From: Pedobacter kyonggii
Lineage (GTDB): Bacteria > Bacteroidota > Bacteroidia > Sphingobacteriales > Sphingobacteriaceae
Direction: 5' to 3'
NCBI RefSeq assembly: GCF_004310665.1
Contig: NZ_SIXF01000033.1
Span: 1-63,363 of the forward strand
Length of the DNA stretch: 63,363 bases
Position numbers and translations under genes: made by a program
Part shown: piece by piece, positions 18,952 to 26,086 of the stretch
Position numbering within the stretch: position 1 is the first letter of the stretch
Layout of the letters: every line of letters starts with the position of its first letter
Notes under the pieces: generated by a model
What the model was told of the DNA's origin: nothing
The model's database searches: none
What the model saw: only the letters and a program-made list of their open reading frames with translations

Positions 18952-19086
18952 ATGATTAAACAAATTTTATATAAGCTTTCTGTTTCCTCAGCACAAAATG
19001 TGTCTGGAAAAGGTATGTTTATTAATCATTTTCAGCCCGTGTTTTATTATCCCACAAGCCGGCAAAATTTCACTCCACGTATTTAG
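18952..19086 (+). CDS. Candidate 44-residue leader ORF before the arginine operon
   Basis: An ATG frame encodes MIKQILYKLSVSSAQNVSGK and continues to a C-terminus TSRQNFTPRI. It starts about 30 bases after an AACCTTTGC promoter-like stretch. A GAGGA/TCCTC hairpin at 19106-19120 follows its stop, and the GNAT gene starts at 19171. It could be a regulatory leader peptide or chance. It has only two arginines, so a simple arginine-run attenuator is unlikely. No family recognised. Confidence 0.3.
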   Translation: MIKQILYKLSVSSAQNVSGKGMFINHFQPVFYYPTSRQNFTPRI

Positions 19087-19170
19087 TACCTACACTAAAC
19101 GTAACGAGGAATTGATCCTCTCTAAAAACCCAATTAACAAGAATACTTATAATTTTTCGTTAGAAAACGA

Positions 19171-19869
19171 ATGGATATTAACGAATTTATAGTGCAGGTT
19201 GCACTTCCTGAACATCGTGTATTTGCAGAAGAAATAGTAACCGAAATGGCAGAATCGGCAAAAGCTCGTGGAACAGGGATTGCTAAGCGTTCGCCAGAAT
19301 ATATTTCTAATAAAATGCAAGAAGGCAAATCGGTTATTGCTTTCCATAAGGATGGCTCTTGGGCAGGATTTTGCTATATAGAAACCTGGAGCCACGGACA
19401 GTTTGTGGCCAATAGTGGTTTAGTGGTAAGTCCTAAATACCGCAAAGCGGGATTAGCAAAAGCCATCAAAAATGAAATTTTCGGTTTATCGAGAAAGTTG
19501 TACCCAAAGGCAAAAATATTTGGTTTAACAACGGGCTTGGCCGTAATGAAAATCAATTCAGATTTAGGCTACGAGCCTGTAACCTACAGCGAACTTACCC
19601 AGGATGAAGAGTTTTGGAAAGGCTGTCAAAGTTGCGTAAACTTCGAAATTTTAAAAATGAAGGAACGCAAAAACTGCATGTGTACAGCTATGCTTTACGA
19701 TCCTGCTGAGAAGAAACATGAGGTAGCCAAGCAATTTGCCGAGGAACTGCAAAAGAAACCCAAATTATACGAGCGTTTTATGCGCATTAAACAGCGTTTA
19801 GTTGTTAAACCTAAGCCAAAAAATGGCTTAAAAGCCCTTTTATTTTTATTTACCTTTTTATTTAAATAG
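19171..19869 (+). CDS. GNAT-family acyltransferase linked to arginine synthesis
   Basis: A 232-residue GNAT protein. The acetyl-CoA-binding core includes NSGLVVSPKYRKAGLAKAIK at about residues 90-108, and a conserved late strand GLTTGLAVMKINSDLGYEPV. A Cys-rich part follows (CQSC near 150 and NCMC near 170), then a Lys-rich tail ending in a hydrophobic stretch LLFLFTFLF. The stop lies one base before the argG start, so the two are tightly coupled. No classical argA or argJ is seen here, so this protein is a candidate for the first acylation of glutamate. That role is inferred from position. Confidence 0.7.
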   Translation: MDINEFIVQVALPEHRVFAEEIVTEMAESAKARGTGIAKRSPEYISNKMQEGKSVIAFHKDGSWAGFCYIETWSHGQFVANSGLVVSPKYRKAGLAKAIKNEIFGLSRKLYPKAKIFGLTTGLAVMKINSDLGYEPVTYSELTQDEEFWKGCQSCVNFEILKMKERKNCMCTAMLYDPAEKKHEVAKQFAEELQKKPKLYERFMRIKQRLVVKPKPKNGLKALLFLFTFLFK

Positions 19870-19870
19870 C

Positions 19871-21058
19871 ATGAAAAAAGTTGTTTTAGCATTTAGCGGA
19901 GGCTTAGATACCTCATTTTGTTGTATTTACCTGGCACAAGATCGTGGATTAGAAGTTCATTCAGTAATTGTAAATACTGGTGGTTTTTCTGATGAAGAGT
20001 TACAGGAAATTGAGAAAAGAGCGTATGCTTTAGGCGTAAAATCGCATGCTGTTGTAGATGAAACTGAAAGTTACTATGAAGGATGCATTAAGTACCTGGT
20101 TTTTGGTAACGTATTAAAAAATGCTACTTATCCATTATCGGTAAGTGCAGAGCGTGTTAGTCAGGCAACGGCTATTGCCAACTATGTGAAAAAAATTGGT
20201 GCAGATTATGTAGCTCATGGAAGTACCGGTGCAGGTAACGATCAGGTACGTTTCGATATGATCTTCAATATCCTTATCCCAGGGGTTGAAATCATTACTC
20301 CAATTAGAGATTTAAAATTATCCCGCGAAGCGGAAATAGAATATTTAGCACAACATGGTGTAGAATATAGTGCAGAAAAAGCAAGATACTCAATCAATAA
20401 AGGTTTATGGGGAACTTCGGTAGGAGGAAAGGAAACGTTAACTTCTCACGAAACCTTACCAGAAAGCGCCTGGCCAACCCAGGTTTCAGAAACCGAATCG
20501 CGGAAGGTAGAATTAACCTTCGAAAAAGGTGAACTGGTTGCTATTGATGGTGAAAAATTAGCACCTGTTAGGGCAATCCAAAAATTACAGGCAATCGCTC
20601 AGCCTTTTGGCATCGGTAGAGATATTCACGTTGGTGATACCATTATTGGTATTAAAGGTCGCGTAGGTTTTGAGGCAGCTGGGCCCATTATCATTATCAA
20701 AGCACACCATACGCTAGAAAAACACACCTTAACCAAATGGCAGTTAAGCTGGAAAGAACAATTATCATCTTTCTATGGCAATTGGTTGCATGAAGGTCAG
20801 TTCCACGATCCGATTATGCGGAATATTGAGGCTTTTTTAGCCGATACACAAAAATTTGTTAGTGGTAAAGTATTTGTAGAGTTGTTACCATACCGTTTCC
20901 AGATTATCGGAATTGAATCAAACCATGATTTAATGAGCAATAAATTTGGTAGCTATGGCGAAATGAATAACGCCTGGAGCGGAGAAGACGTTAAAGGTTT
21001 CTCTAAAATATTTGGTAACCAGGTAATGATCTGGCATAAAGTAAATAACGAGGCATAG
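19871..21058 (+). CDS. argG: Argininosuccinate synthase
   Basis: A 395-residue ATP-dependent enzyme that joins citrulline and aspartate into argininosuccinate, the penultimate step of arginine synthesis. The PP-loop ATP motif AFSGGLDTS is at residues 7-15, and the substrate-binding GSTGAGNDQVRFD follows near 117-130. The length fits the family. It begins one base after the GNAT stop and is followed by a palindromic repeat before argC, in an operon that also holds argC, argD, argF', argB, proC and argE. Confidence 0.95.
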   Translation: MKKVVLAFSGGLDTSFCCIYLAQDRGLEVHSVIVNTGGFSDEELQEIEKRAYALGVKSHAVVDETESYYEGCIKYLVFGNVLKNATYPLSVSAERVSQATAIANYVKKIGADYVAHGSTGAGNDQVRFDMIFNILIPGVEIITPIRDLKLSREAEIEYLAQHGVEYSAEKARYSINKGLWGTSVGGKETLTSHETLPESAWPTQVSETESRKVELTFEKGELVAIDGEKLAPVRAIQKLQAIAQPFGIGRDIHVGDTIIGIKGRVGFEAAGPIIIIKAHHTLEKHTLTKWQLSWKEQLSSFYGNWLHEGQFHDPIMRNIEAFLADTQKFVSGKVFVELLPYRFQIIGIESNHDLMSNKFGSYGEMNNAWSGEDVKGFSKIFGNQVMIWHKVNNEA

Positions 21059-21063
21059 CCTCT

Positions 21064-21140
21064 GAGGTTTGAGGTATAAGGTTGAAGGCGTAAGATTAAA
21101 GTGCCCAAACCTTAAGCCTTAAACCCCAAACCTTAAACCT
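21064..21140. repeat. ORF-less palindromic element of family A between argG and argC
   Basis: The left arm at 21064-21094 (with GGTATAAGGTTGAAGGCGTAAG in its second half) is the inverted match of the right arm at 21107-21140 (CCTTAAGCC and CCTTAAACCT units), about 80 percent complementary over 30 bases, with a 12-base loop. The left arm matches the arm of the gene-bearing element at 22131 at 20 of 22 positions. The argC start lies nine bases after the right arm. Confidence 0.75.
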
Positions 21141-21148
21141 TTTTAAAT

Positions 21149-22129
21149 ATGAAAATTAAAGCAGGAATAATTGGTGGTGCGGGTTACACTGGAGGCGAAA
21201 TGTTACGTATTTTGGTTAACCACCCAAATGTTGAAATTGCTTTCGTAAATAGTACAAGTAATGCCGGAAACTTAATTTCTGATGTACATACTGACTTAAT
21301 TGGTGATACGGATTTAAAATTCGTAAGCGATATTCCACAAGAAATCGATGTTTTGTTTTTATGCGTTGGTCATGGCGATGCCAAAAAGTTTTTGGCTGCA
21401 AATCCAATTAACGATAACATTAAAATCATCGATTTGTCGCAGGATTTCAGGTTGCATGCAAATGCCAGCTTTTCGACCAAAGACTTTGTTTACGGATTAC
21501 CCGAGCTAAACCGCGATAAAATTAAAACAGCTAAAAATATTGCAAACCCTGGTTGTTTTGCAACTTGTATCCAGTTGGGTTTATTGCCTTTAGCATCGAA
21601 AGGTTTGATCAAAAATGAAGTTCATATTAATGCAACCACGGGATCAACAGGGGCGGGACAGAGTTTATCTACTACTTCACACTTTAGCTGGAGAAACAAT
21701 AATCTTTCTATATATAAGGCATTTGAACACCAGCATTTGAACGAGATTAGCGAGAGTTTGTTGCAGTTGCAACCATCACTTTCTGAAACTCTAAGTTTTA
21801 TCCCACAGCGTGGTGCATTTACAAGAGGTATTTTAGCTGCCATGTACCTGGAAAGTGATTTAAGTTTAGAAGAGGCGCAAAATATTTATGAAGCATATTA
21901 CAGTGCCCATCCTTTTACGCATGTAAGCCGGAAAAACATCGACTTAAAACAGGTTGTGAACACCAACAAGGCATTGGTGCATATAGAAAAACACGGTGGT
22001 AAATTATTTATCATCAGTATTATTGATAACCTGTTAAAAGGTGCCAGCGGACAAGCGGTTCAGAATATGAATTTAATGTTCGGTTTGGAAGAAACAGCAG
22101 GACTTAAGTTAAAAGCAGCGAATTTTTAA
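21149..22129 (+). CDS. argC: N-acyl-gamma-glutamyl-phosphate reductase
   Basis: A 326-residue NADPH-dependent reductase, the third step of arginine synthesis. The Rossmann motif GIIGGAGYTGGEMLRIL is at residues 6-22, and the active-site cysteine lies in NIANPGCFATCIQL near residue 138. A GSTGAGQ segment follows. Length is typical of the shorter ArgC type. If the pathway runs on succinylated intermediates, as the transcarbamylase downstream suggests, the substrate would be the succinyl form. The start codon is placed directly after a family A repeat arm. Confidence 0.94.
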   Translation: MKIKAGIIGGAGYTGGEMLRILVNHPNVEIAFVNSTSNAGNLISDVHTDLIGDTDLKFVSDIPQEIDVLFLCVGHGDAKKFLAANPINDNIKIIDLSQDFRLHANASFSTKDFVYGLPELNRDKIKTAKNIANPGCFATCIQLGLLPLASKGLIKNEVHINATTGSTGAGQSLSTTSHFSWRNNNLSIYKAFEHQHLNEISESLLQLQPSLSETLSFIPQRGAFTRGILAAMYLESDLSLEEAQNIYEAYYSAHPFTHVSRKNIDLKQVVNTNKALVHIEKHGGKLFIISIIDNLLKGASGQAVQNMNLMFGLEETAGLKLKAANF

Positions 22130-22130
22130 T

Positions 22131-22570
22131 GAAGGTAAAGGGTGTAAGGTTTAAGGCGTAAGGTAAAGCAATGAGAGACTACAAAAAACTTGACGTTTGG
22201 AAAAAGGCACATGAATTGAATATGTTCATCAAAAAGAATATTGCAACTCAATTTCCAAAAGAGGAGAGATTTGAATTGACCTCACAACTTACCCGAGCTT
22301 CCTTATCTATACCCTTGAATATTGTTGAAGGATGTGGAAGATTTACAGATAAAGATTTTGCGCACTTTCTTGATAATACTTTAGGTTCTGCCAACGAGAT
22401 AGATTATTGTTGTTTATGTGCTTCTGAATTAAAGTATATAAGTGAAGATGATTATCTAAAAATATACCAATCAATTAACGAAGTTAGGGCAATGCTAATT
22501 TCATTTTTAAAATTTTTGAGAAGTGGAGGGAAAAAACCTTAAACCCTACACCTCAAACCTTATACCTCAA
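22131..22570 (+). mobile_element. Gene-bearing palindromic element (family A) between argC and argD
   Basis: The left arm is at 22131-22170 and the right arm at 22536-22570. The segment GTGTAAGGTTTAAGG at 22143-22157 is the inverted match of CCTTAAACCCTACAC at 22537-22551 (14 of 15). Between them lies one gene, the four-helix-bundle protein, whose ATG abuts the left arm and whose stop codon is formed by the right arm. A decayed 3' copy at 23812-23898 and an ORF-less copy at 21064-21140 support a mobile unit. It has no transposase, so any movement would need help from elsewhere. Confidence 0.65.
22171..22542 (+). CDS. Four-helix-bundle protein (23S rRNA intervening-sequence type)
   Basis: A 123-residue protein of the family first seen in 23S rRNA intervening sequences and related to the Avd accessory protein of diversity-generating retroelements. 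It opens with KLDVWKKAHELNMFIKK and has the conserved block LTSQLTRASLSIPLNIVEGC near residues 36-55. Four amphipathic helices are evident. Here it is not in rRNA but in an arginine operon between inverted repeat arms. The last codons (GGKKP, stop) are encoded by the arm boundary. Its molecular role is unknown; a basic surface for nucleic acid binding is known for relatives. Confidence 0.85.
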   Translation: MRDYKKLDVWKKAHELNMFIKKNIATQFPKEERFELTSQLTRASLSIPLNIVEGCGRFTDKDFAHFLDNTLGSANEIDYCCLCASELKYISEDDYLKIYQSINEVRAMLISFLKFLRSGGKKP

Positions 22571-22573
22571 AAA

Positions 22574-23704
22574 ATGCAACTATTCGACGTTTACCCACTT
22601 AACGATATAGAAATAACAAAAGCAGCAGGCAGTAGTGTTTGGGATGCTAATGATCAGCAATATTTAGATTTATATGGCGGCCATGCTGTGATTTCAATTG
22701 GTCACACCAATCCCCACTATGTAAAGCGTTTAACCGATCAATTAAATAAAGTTGGCTTTTACTCTAACTCAGTAAAAATTCCTTTGCAGGTTCAGCTTGC
22801 AGATTTGTTGGGAACCGTTTCTGGTAAAAAAGACTTTCAGTTATTCTTGTGTAATTCTGGAGCTGAGGCAAATGAAAATGCTTTAAAACTGGCTTCATTT
22901 TACAACGGAAGAAAAAAAGTAATTGCCTTTACAGGTGCTTTCCACGGACGTACATCTTTGGCAGTTGCTGTAACCGATAATCCTAAAATTGTAGCACCAG
23001 TTAACCAGACGGAAAATGTAATCTTTTTGCCTTTTAATAATGAAATTGCGTTAGAAGAAACTTTCAAAGCACAGGGTAATGATATTTCTGCCGTAATTAT
23101 TGAAGGTATTCAGGGTGTTGGGGGCATTAAAGAAGCCTCGAAAAGTTTCTTGCAAAAAATCCGTTCACTTTGTGATGAATATAATGCTGTTTACATCGCT
23201 GATTCAGTTCAATGCGGCTATGGTAGAACAGGTACTTTTTACTCACACGATTACTCAGGGGTTGAAGCAGATGTTTATACCATGGCGAAAGGAATGGGTA
23301 ACGGCTTTCCGGTAGCGGGGATTTCTATCGCGCCAAAATTTAAACCTTGGCATGGAGAGTTGGGTACAACTTTTGGTGGTAACCATTTGGCCTGTGCTGC
23401 GGCATTAGCTGTTTTAGAAGTGATGCAACAAGAAAATCTGATGAAAAATGCCGAAGAAGTGGGAAGCTACTTAATTGCTGAATTGAAGAAATTTGAGCAG
23501 GTGATAGAAGTACGTGGTCGTGGGTTAATGATCGGCATCGAACTACCTGCAGAACTGGCGCATGTTAAAAAAGAATTATTGTTTACACACCATATTTTTA
23601 CGGGCGAAGCAAAACCGAATGTGATCCGTTTATTGCCGGCCTTAAATTTAACAAAAGCGCATGCTGACGAGTTTTTGGCAGCGTTTAGTAAATTGGTGAA
23701 ATAA
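22574..23704 (+). CDS. argD: Acylornithine aminotransferase (class III, PLP)
   Basis: About 376 residues from the ATG at 22574 (MQLFDVYPLNDIEI). A longer in-frame start at 22523 lies inside the repeat and is rejected. A class III aminotransferase: LFLCNSGAEANENALKLA binds PLP phosphate, AFHGRTSLAVAVT follows, and the PLP lysine is in TMAKGMGNGFPVAG. It converts acylglutamate semialdehyde to acylornithine with glutamate as donor. Placement between argC and argF' supports ArgD over other class III enzymes. The start lies three bases after a family A right arm. Confidence 0.92.
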   Translation: MQLFDVYPLNDIEITKAAGSSVWDANDQQYLDLYGGHAVISIGHTNPHYVKRLTDQLNKVGFYSNSVKIPLQVQLADLLGTVSGKKDFQLFLCNSGAEANENALKLASFYNGRKKVIAFTGAFHGRTSLAVAVTDNPKIVAPVNQTENVIFLPFNNEIALEETFKAQGNDISAVIIEGIQGVGGIKEASKSFLQKIRSLCDEYNAVYIADSVQCGYGRTGTFYSHDYSGVEADVYTMAKGMGNGFPVAGISIAPKFKPWHGELGTTFGGNHLACAAALAVLEVMQQENLMKNAEEVGSYLIAELKKFEQVIEVRGRGLMIGIELPAELAHVKKELLFTHHIFTGEAKPNVIRLLPALNLTKAHADEFLAAFSKLVK

Positions 23705-23716
23705 TATAGAGCTATT

Positions 23717-23799
23717 CGTCATTGCGAGGTACGAAGCAATCCTAAAGCGGTAGAAAAACTTCCCATTGGAATAAGATTGACTCGCAACTCACAATGACG
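23717..23799. repeat. Two-arm palindromic repeat (family D)
   Basis: CGTCATTGCGAGGTACGAAG begins the left arm at 23717-23742. The right arm at 23775-23799 reads GACTCGCAACTCACAATGACG at its end, an inverted match with a few changes. It lies between argD and the remnant of the four-helix-bundle element. Confidence 0.65.
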
Positions 23800-23811
23800 A
23801 CAATGAATAAA

Positions 23812-23898
23812 ATTAGTGCAAGCTTATTTTATTGAAATTTTTAAGAGCAGGTGGAAGGAAAAAACCTTAAACCCTACACCTTAAACCTTATACCTTAA
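23812..23898 (+). pseudogene. 3' remnant of a second four-helix-bundle element
   Basis: Codons from 23832 read LKFLRAGGRKKP and stop, matching the C-terminus of the intact protein (LKFLRSGGKKP, stop). The following arm at 23864-23898 matches the intact right arm at about 32 of 35 positions. Weak similarity continues upstream to about 23812 and is then cut by repeat family D. The 5' part of the gene and the left arm are gone. The argF' start lies one base after this arm. Confidence 0.75.
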
Positions 23899-23899
23899 T

Positions 23900-24871
23900 A
23901 TGAAACTTTTCACTTCCGTACACGATGTCCCGAGCATCAAACAGTTTGTAAATGATGCGCTAGCGTTAAAGGCTAATCCTTATGCACACCAAGATTTAGG
24001 TAAGAATAGAACCTTAGGTTTAGTTTTTATGAATCCAAGTTTACGTACCCGGTTAAGTACCCAAAAAGCGGCCTTAAACTTAGGGATGAATGTAATGGTG
24101 ATGAACTTGGATAAAGAAGGCTGGGCTTTAGAAACACAGGATGGTGTAGTGATGAATGGCTCTACGGTTGAACATATTCGTGAAGCGGCTGCGGTGATGG
24201 GTCAATATTGCGACATTTTAGGCTTGCGTTCTTTTCCAAAGCTGAATAACCGTGAGGAGGATTATAGCGAAGATTTCTTCAATAAATTTGTGAAATATTG
24301 TGCGGTACCTGTGGTGAGTTTAGAGAGTGCAACACGTCACCCGCTACAGAGCTTTGCTGATATTATTACTATTCACGAAACCTGGACAAAGAAAACCGAT
24401 GGCCGCAAACCAAAGGTAGTTTTGGCTTGGGCGCCTCATATAAAGGCTTTACCTCAGGCAGTACCAAATTCTTTTGCAGAGTGGATGTGCAAAGCTCAGG
24501 CAGAAGGAATGATCGATTTTACCATTGCGCAACCAGAAGGTTATGAGCTTTCGGAAGATTTTACGCCTAATGCCGATATTCAGTATAATTTAGAAGAAGC
24601 TTTAGCCGGTGCTGATTATGTGTATGTGAAGAACTGGAGTAGTTATAAAGAGTATGGGAAAGTATTAACTTATCCTGATGGCTGGATGATGAATAATGAG
24701 AAATTAAAATTTACAAACGATGCTAAAGTGATGCATTGCTTACCTGTACGCCGCGATCTGGAATTATCATCAGAGATTTTGGATGGACCAAATTCATTGG
24801 TTATTCACGAAGCCGGAAACCGTTTATGGGCGGCGCAGGCGGTAATCAAAGCGATGTTGGAGGAATTGTAA
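23900..24871 (+). CDS. argF': N-succinyl/N-acetylornithine carbamoyltransferase
   Basis: A 323-residue transcarbamylase of the acylornithine type, not ordinary OTC. The carbamoyl-phosphate motif is SLRTRLS at 47-53, preceded by MNP. The region near 75-95 reads W, then LETQDGVVMNGSTVEHI, and the C-terminal loop has MHCLPVRRDLELS. In the Xanthomonas acetylornithine enzyme the residue before the conserved EH pair is Glu92, and in the Bacteroides succinylornithine enzyme it is Pro90. Here it is Val90, a residue reported to favour succinylornithine when engineered. I infer a succinylated pathway. The gene is flanked by argD and argB. Confidence 0.88.
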   Translation: MKLFTSVHDVPSIKQFVNDALALKANPYAHQDLGKNRTLGLVFMNPSLRTRLSTQKAALNLGMNVMVMNLDKEGWALETQDGVVMNGSTVEHIREAAAVMGQYCDILGLRSFPKLNNREEDYSEDFFNKFVKYCAVPVVSLESATRHPLQSFADIITIHETWTKKTDGRKPKVVLAWAPHIKALPQAVPNSFAEWMCKAQAEGMIDFTIAQPEGYELSEDFTPNADIQYNLEEALAGADYVYVKNWSSYKEYGKVLTYPDGWMMNNEKLKFTNDAKVMHCLPVRRDLELSSEILDGPNSLVIHEAGNRLWAAQAVIKAMLEEL

Positions 24872-24880
24872 ATCCTATGC

Positions 24881-24956
24881 CTCGGCTCGTGTCCTCACGA
24901 ACCGAAATTATTGGTGAAACAAAACTATTAATGTGGTTCGTGGAGACACGAACCAC
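24881..24956. repeat. Palindromic repeat (family F) between argF' and argB
   Basis: CTCGGCTCGTGTCCTCACGA from 24881 is the inverted match of GTGGTTCGTGGAGACACGAA from 24933, with a loop of about 28 bases. It is related to the repeat at 4853-4929 through the GTGTCTCCAC core. Confidence 0.6.
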
Positions 24957-24970
24957 GGTAAGAATAAATT

Positions 24971-25801
24971 ATGAAACAACTCACTATCATAAAAATCGGC
25001 GGAAACGTAATCGATAACTCCGAAAACCTACACCAGTTTTTATTGGATTTTACTGCATTGCCAGGAGATAAAATCCTAGTTCATGGCGGGGGTAAAATTG
25101 CAACTGAACTGGGCGAATCGTTGGGCATTGAAGCCAAAATGGTTGAGGGAAGAAGAATTACCGATATCGAAACACTGCGTATTGTAACGATGGTTTACGC
25201 CGGATTGATCAATAAAAATATGGTTGCCCAACTACAGGCCAAAGGAAGTAATGCGATTGGTTTAACCGGCGCAGATGGTAATATCATTAAAGCGAAAAAA
25301 AGGCCTGTTAGTACCAAAACTTATGGTGCAGAGGTGGGTCCTATGGCAGGTGCAGTTATTGATTACGGCTTTGTGGGCGATTTAGATGAAAATTCTGTTT
25401 CAGCGAATACTTTAGGCGCTTTATTAAATGTGGGCTTTGTTCCGGTTTTATGTGCCATTACACATGATGGTGATACTCAGCTTCTAAATACCAATGCTGA
25501 TACCATAGCTTCTTCTGTTGCGGTTGCTATGTCAAGTTTATATGAAACACGTTTGGTATATTGCTTTGAGAAAAAAGGGGTACTTAGGGATGTTAATGAT
25601 GATTCTTCTGTTGTAAGAGAAATCAAAGCTGATGAGTTTGAAGGTTTAAAAGCCGATGGAACTGTGCAAGGTGGAATGATCCCTAAATTACACAACGCTT
25701 TTGAAGCGATTAAAAAAGGAGTTTCAGCAGTCTATATTGGCAAAGCTGATGAACTTGCCGAACTTGCTGAGGGAACTTTTGGTACTAAAATGCTGAAGTA
25801 A
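24971..25801 (+). CDS. argB: N-acylglutamate kinase
   Basis: A 276-residue amino-acid kinase that phosphorylates the gamma-carboxyl of N-acylglutamate, the second step of arginine synthesis. The N-terminal KIGGNVID (residues 7-14) and the LVHGGGKIATELGE loop bind ATP and substrate. NTNADTIASSVAVAM near the middle is the conserved nucleotide segment, and GGMIPKLHNAFEAIKKGV closes the fold. Length is slightly above the short ArgB type. It is preceded by a family F repeat and followed by a repeat-rich gap before proC. Confidence 0.92.
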   Translation: MKQLTIIKIGGNVIDNSENLHQFLLDFTALPGDKILVHGGGKIATELGESLGIEAKMVEGRRITDIETLRIVTMVYAGLINKNMVAQLQAKGSNAIGLTGADGNIIKAKKRPVSTKTYGAEVGPMAGAVIDYGFVGDLDENSVSANTLGALLNVGFVPVLCAITHDGDTQLLNTNADTIASSVAVAMSSLYETRLVYCFEKKGVLRDVNDDSSVVREIKADEFEGLKADGTVQGGMIPKLHNAFEAIKKGVSAVYIGKADELAELAEGTFGTKMLK

Positions 25802-25906
25802 AGGTGGAAGGTTGAAGGCAAAGGTAGGCGGGAAACAGAAGAATTCCTGCTTTTGCCGACTAAACCTGATAGAAATGGAAATACTTTTTGTGCTCAAAAC
25901 GAGAAA

Positions 25907-25937
25907 GATTGCCACGTCGCTCCTCCTCGCAATGACG
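25907..25937. repeat. Single right arm of repeat family D in the argB-proC gap
   Basis: The segment ending CCTCCTCGCAATGACG is the inverted form of the arm at 4749-4774. The 285-base gap from 25802 to 26086 also holds a family A-like left arm at 25803-25830 (GGTGGAAGGTTGAAGGC) and no gene. Confidence 0.55.
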
Positions 25938-26026
25938 ATAAACAAGTGGAATGGCAGAAGTTAAAAAGATTGAAGTGGATAGCAGGACTAAACCTCAATA
26001 GAATTACTGACATTGCTTTCCCAATA

Positions 26027-26072
26027 AAATATAAATCAGTGTAATCAAATAATCTGTGCAATCAACCCGCAG
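26027..26072. repeat. Arm of repeat family G (AATCTGTG type) before proC
   Basis: AATCAGTGTAATCAAATAAT followed by CTGTGCAATCAA resembles the right arm of the two-arm element at 55967-56045. Only one arm is seen here, ending about 20 bases before the proC start. Confidence 0.45.
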
Positions 26073-26086
26073 GAAAATTAGTAATC

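Noticed and set aside
22523-22573. Longer argD start inside the repeat
   Set aside because: The added residues are encoded by the repeat arm and the end of the upstream gene; family proteins begin near MQLFDVYPL.
21064-23898. CRISPR array formed by the CCTTAAACC repeats
   Set aside because: The units are degenerate, inverted and unevenly spaced, with genes between them and no cas genes.
23900-24871. Ordinary ornithine carbamoyltransferase
   Set aside because: The carbamoyl-phosphate and specificity loops are of the acylornithine type, and an M20 deacylase follows in the operon.
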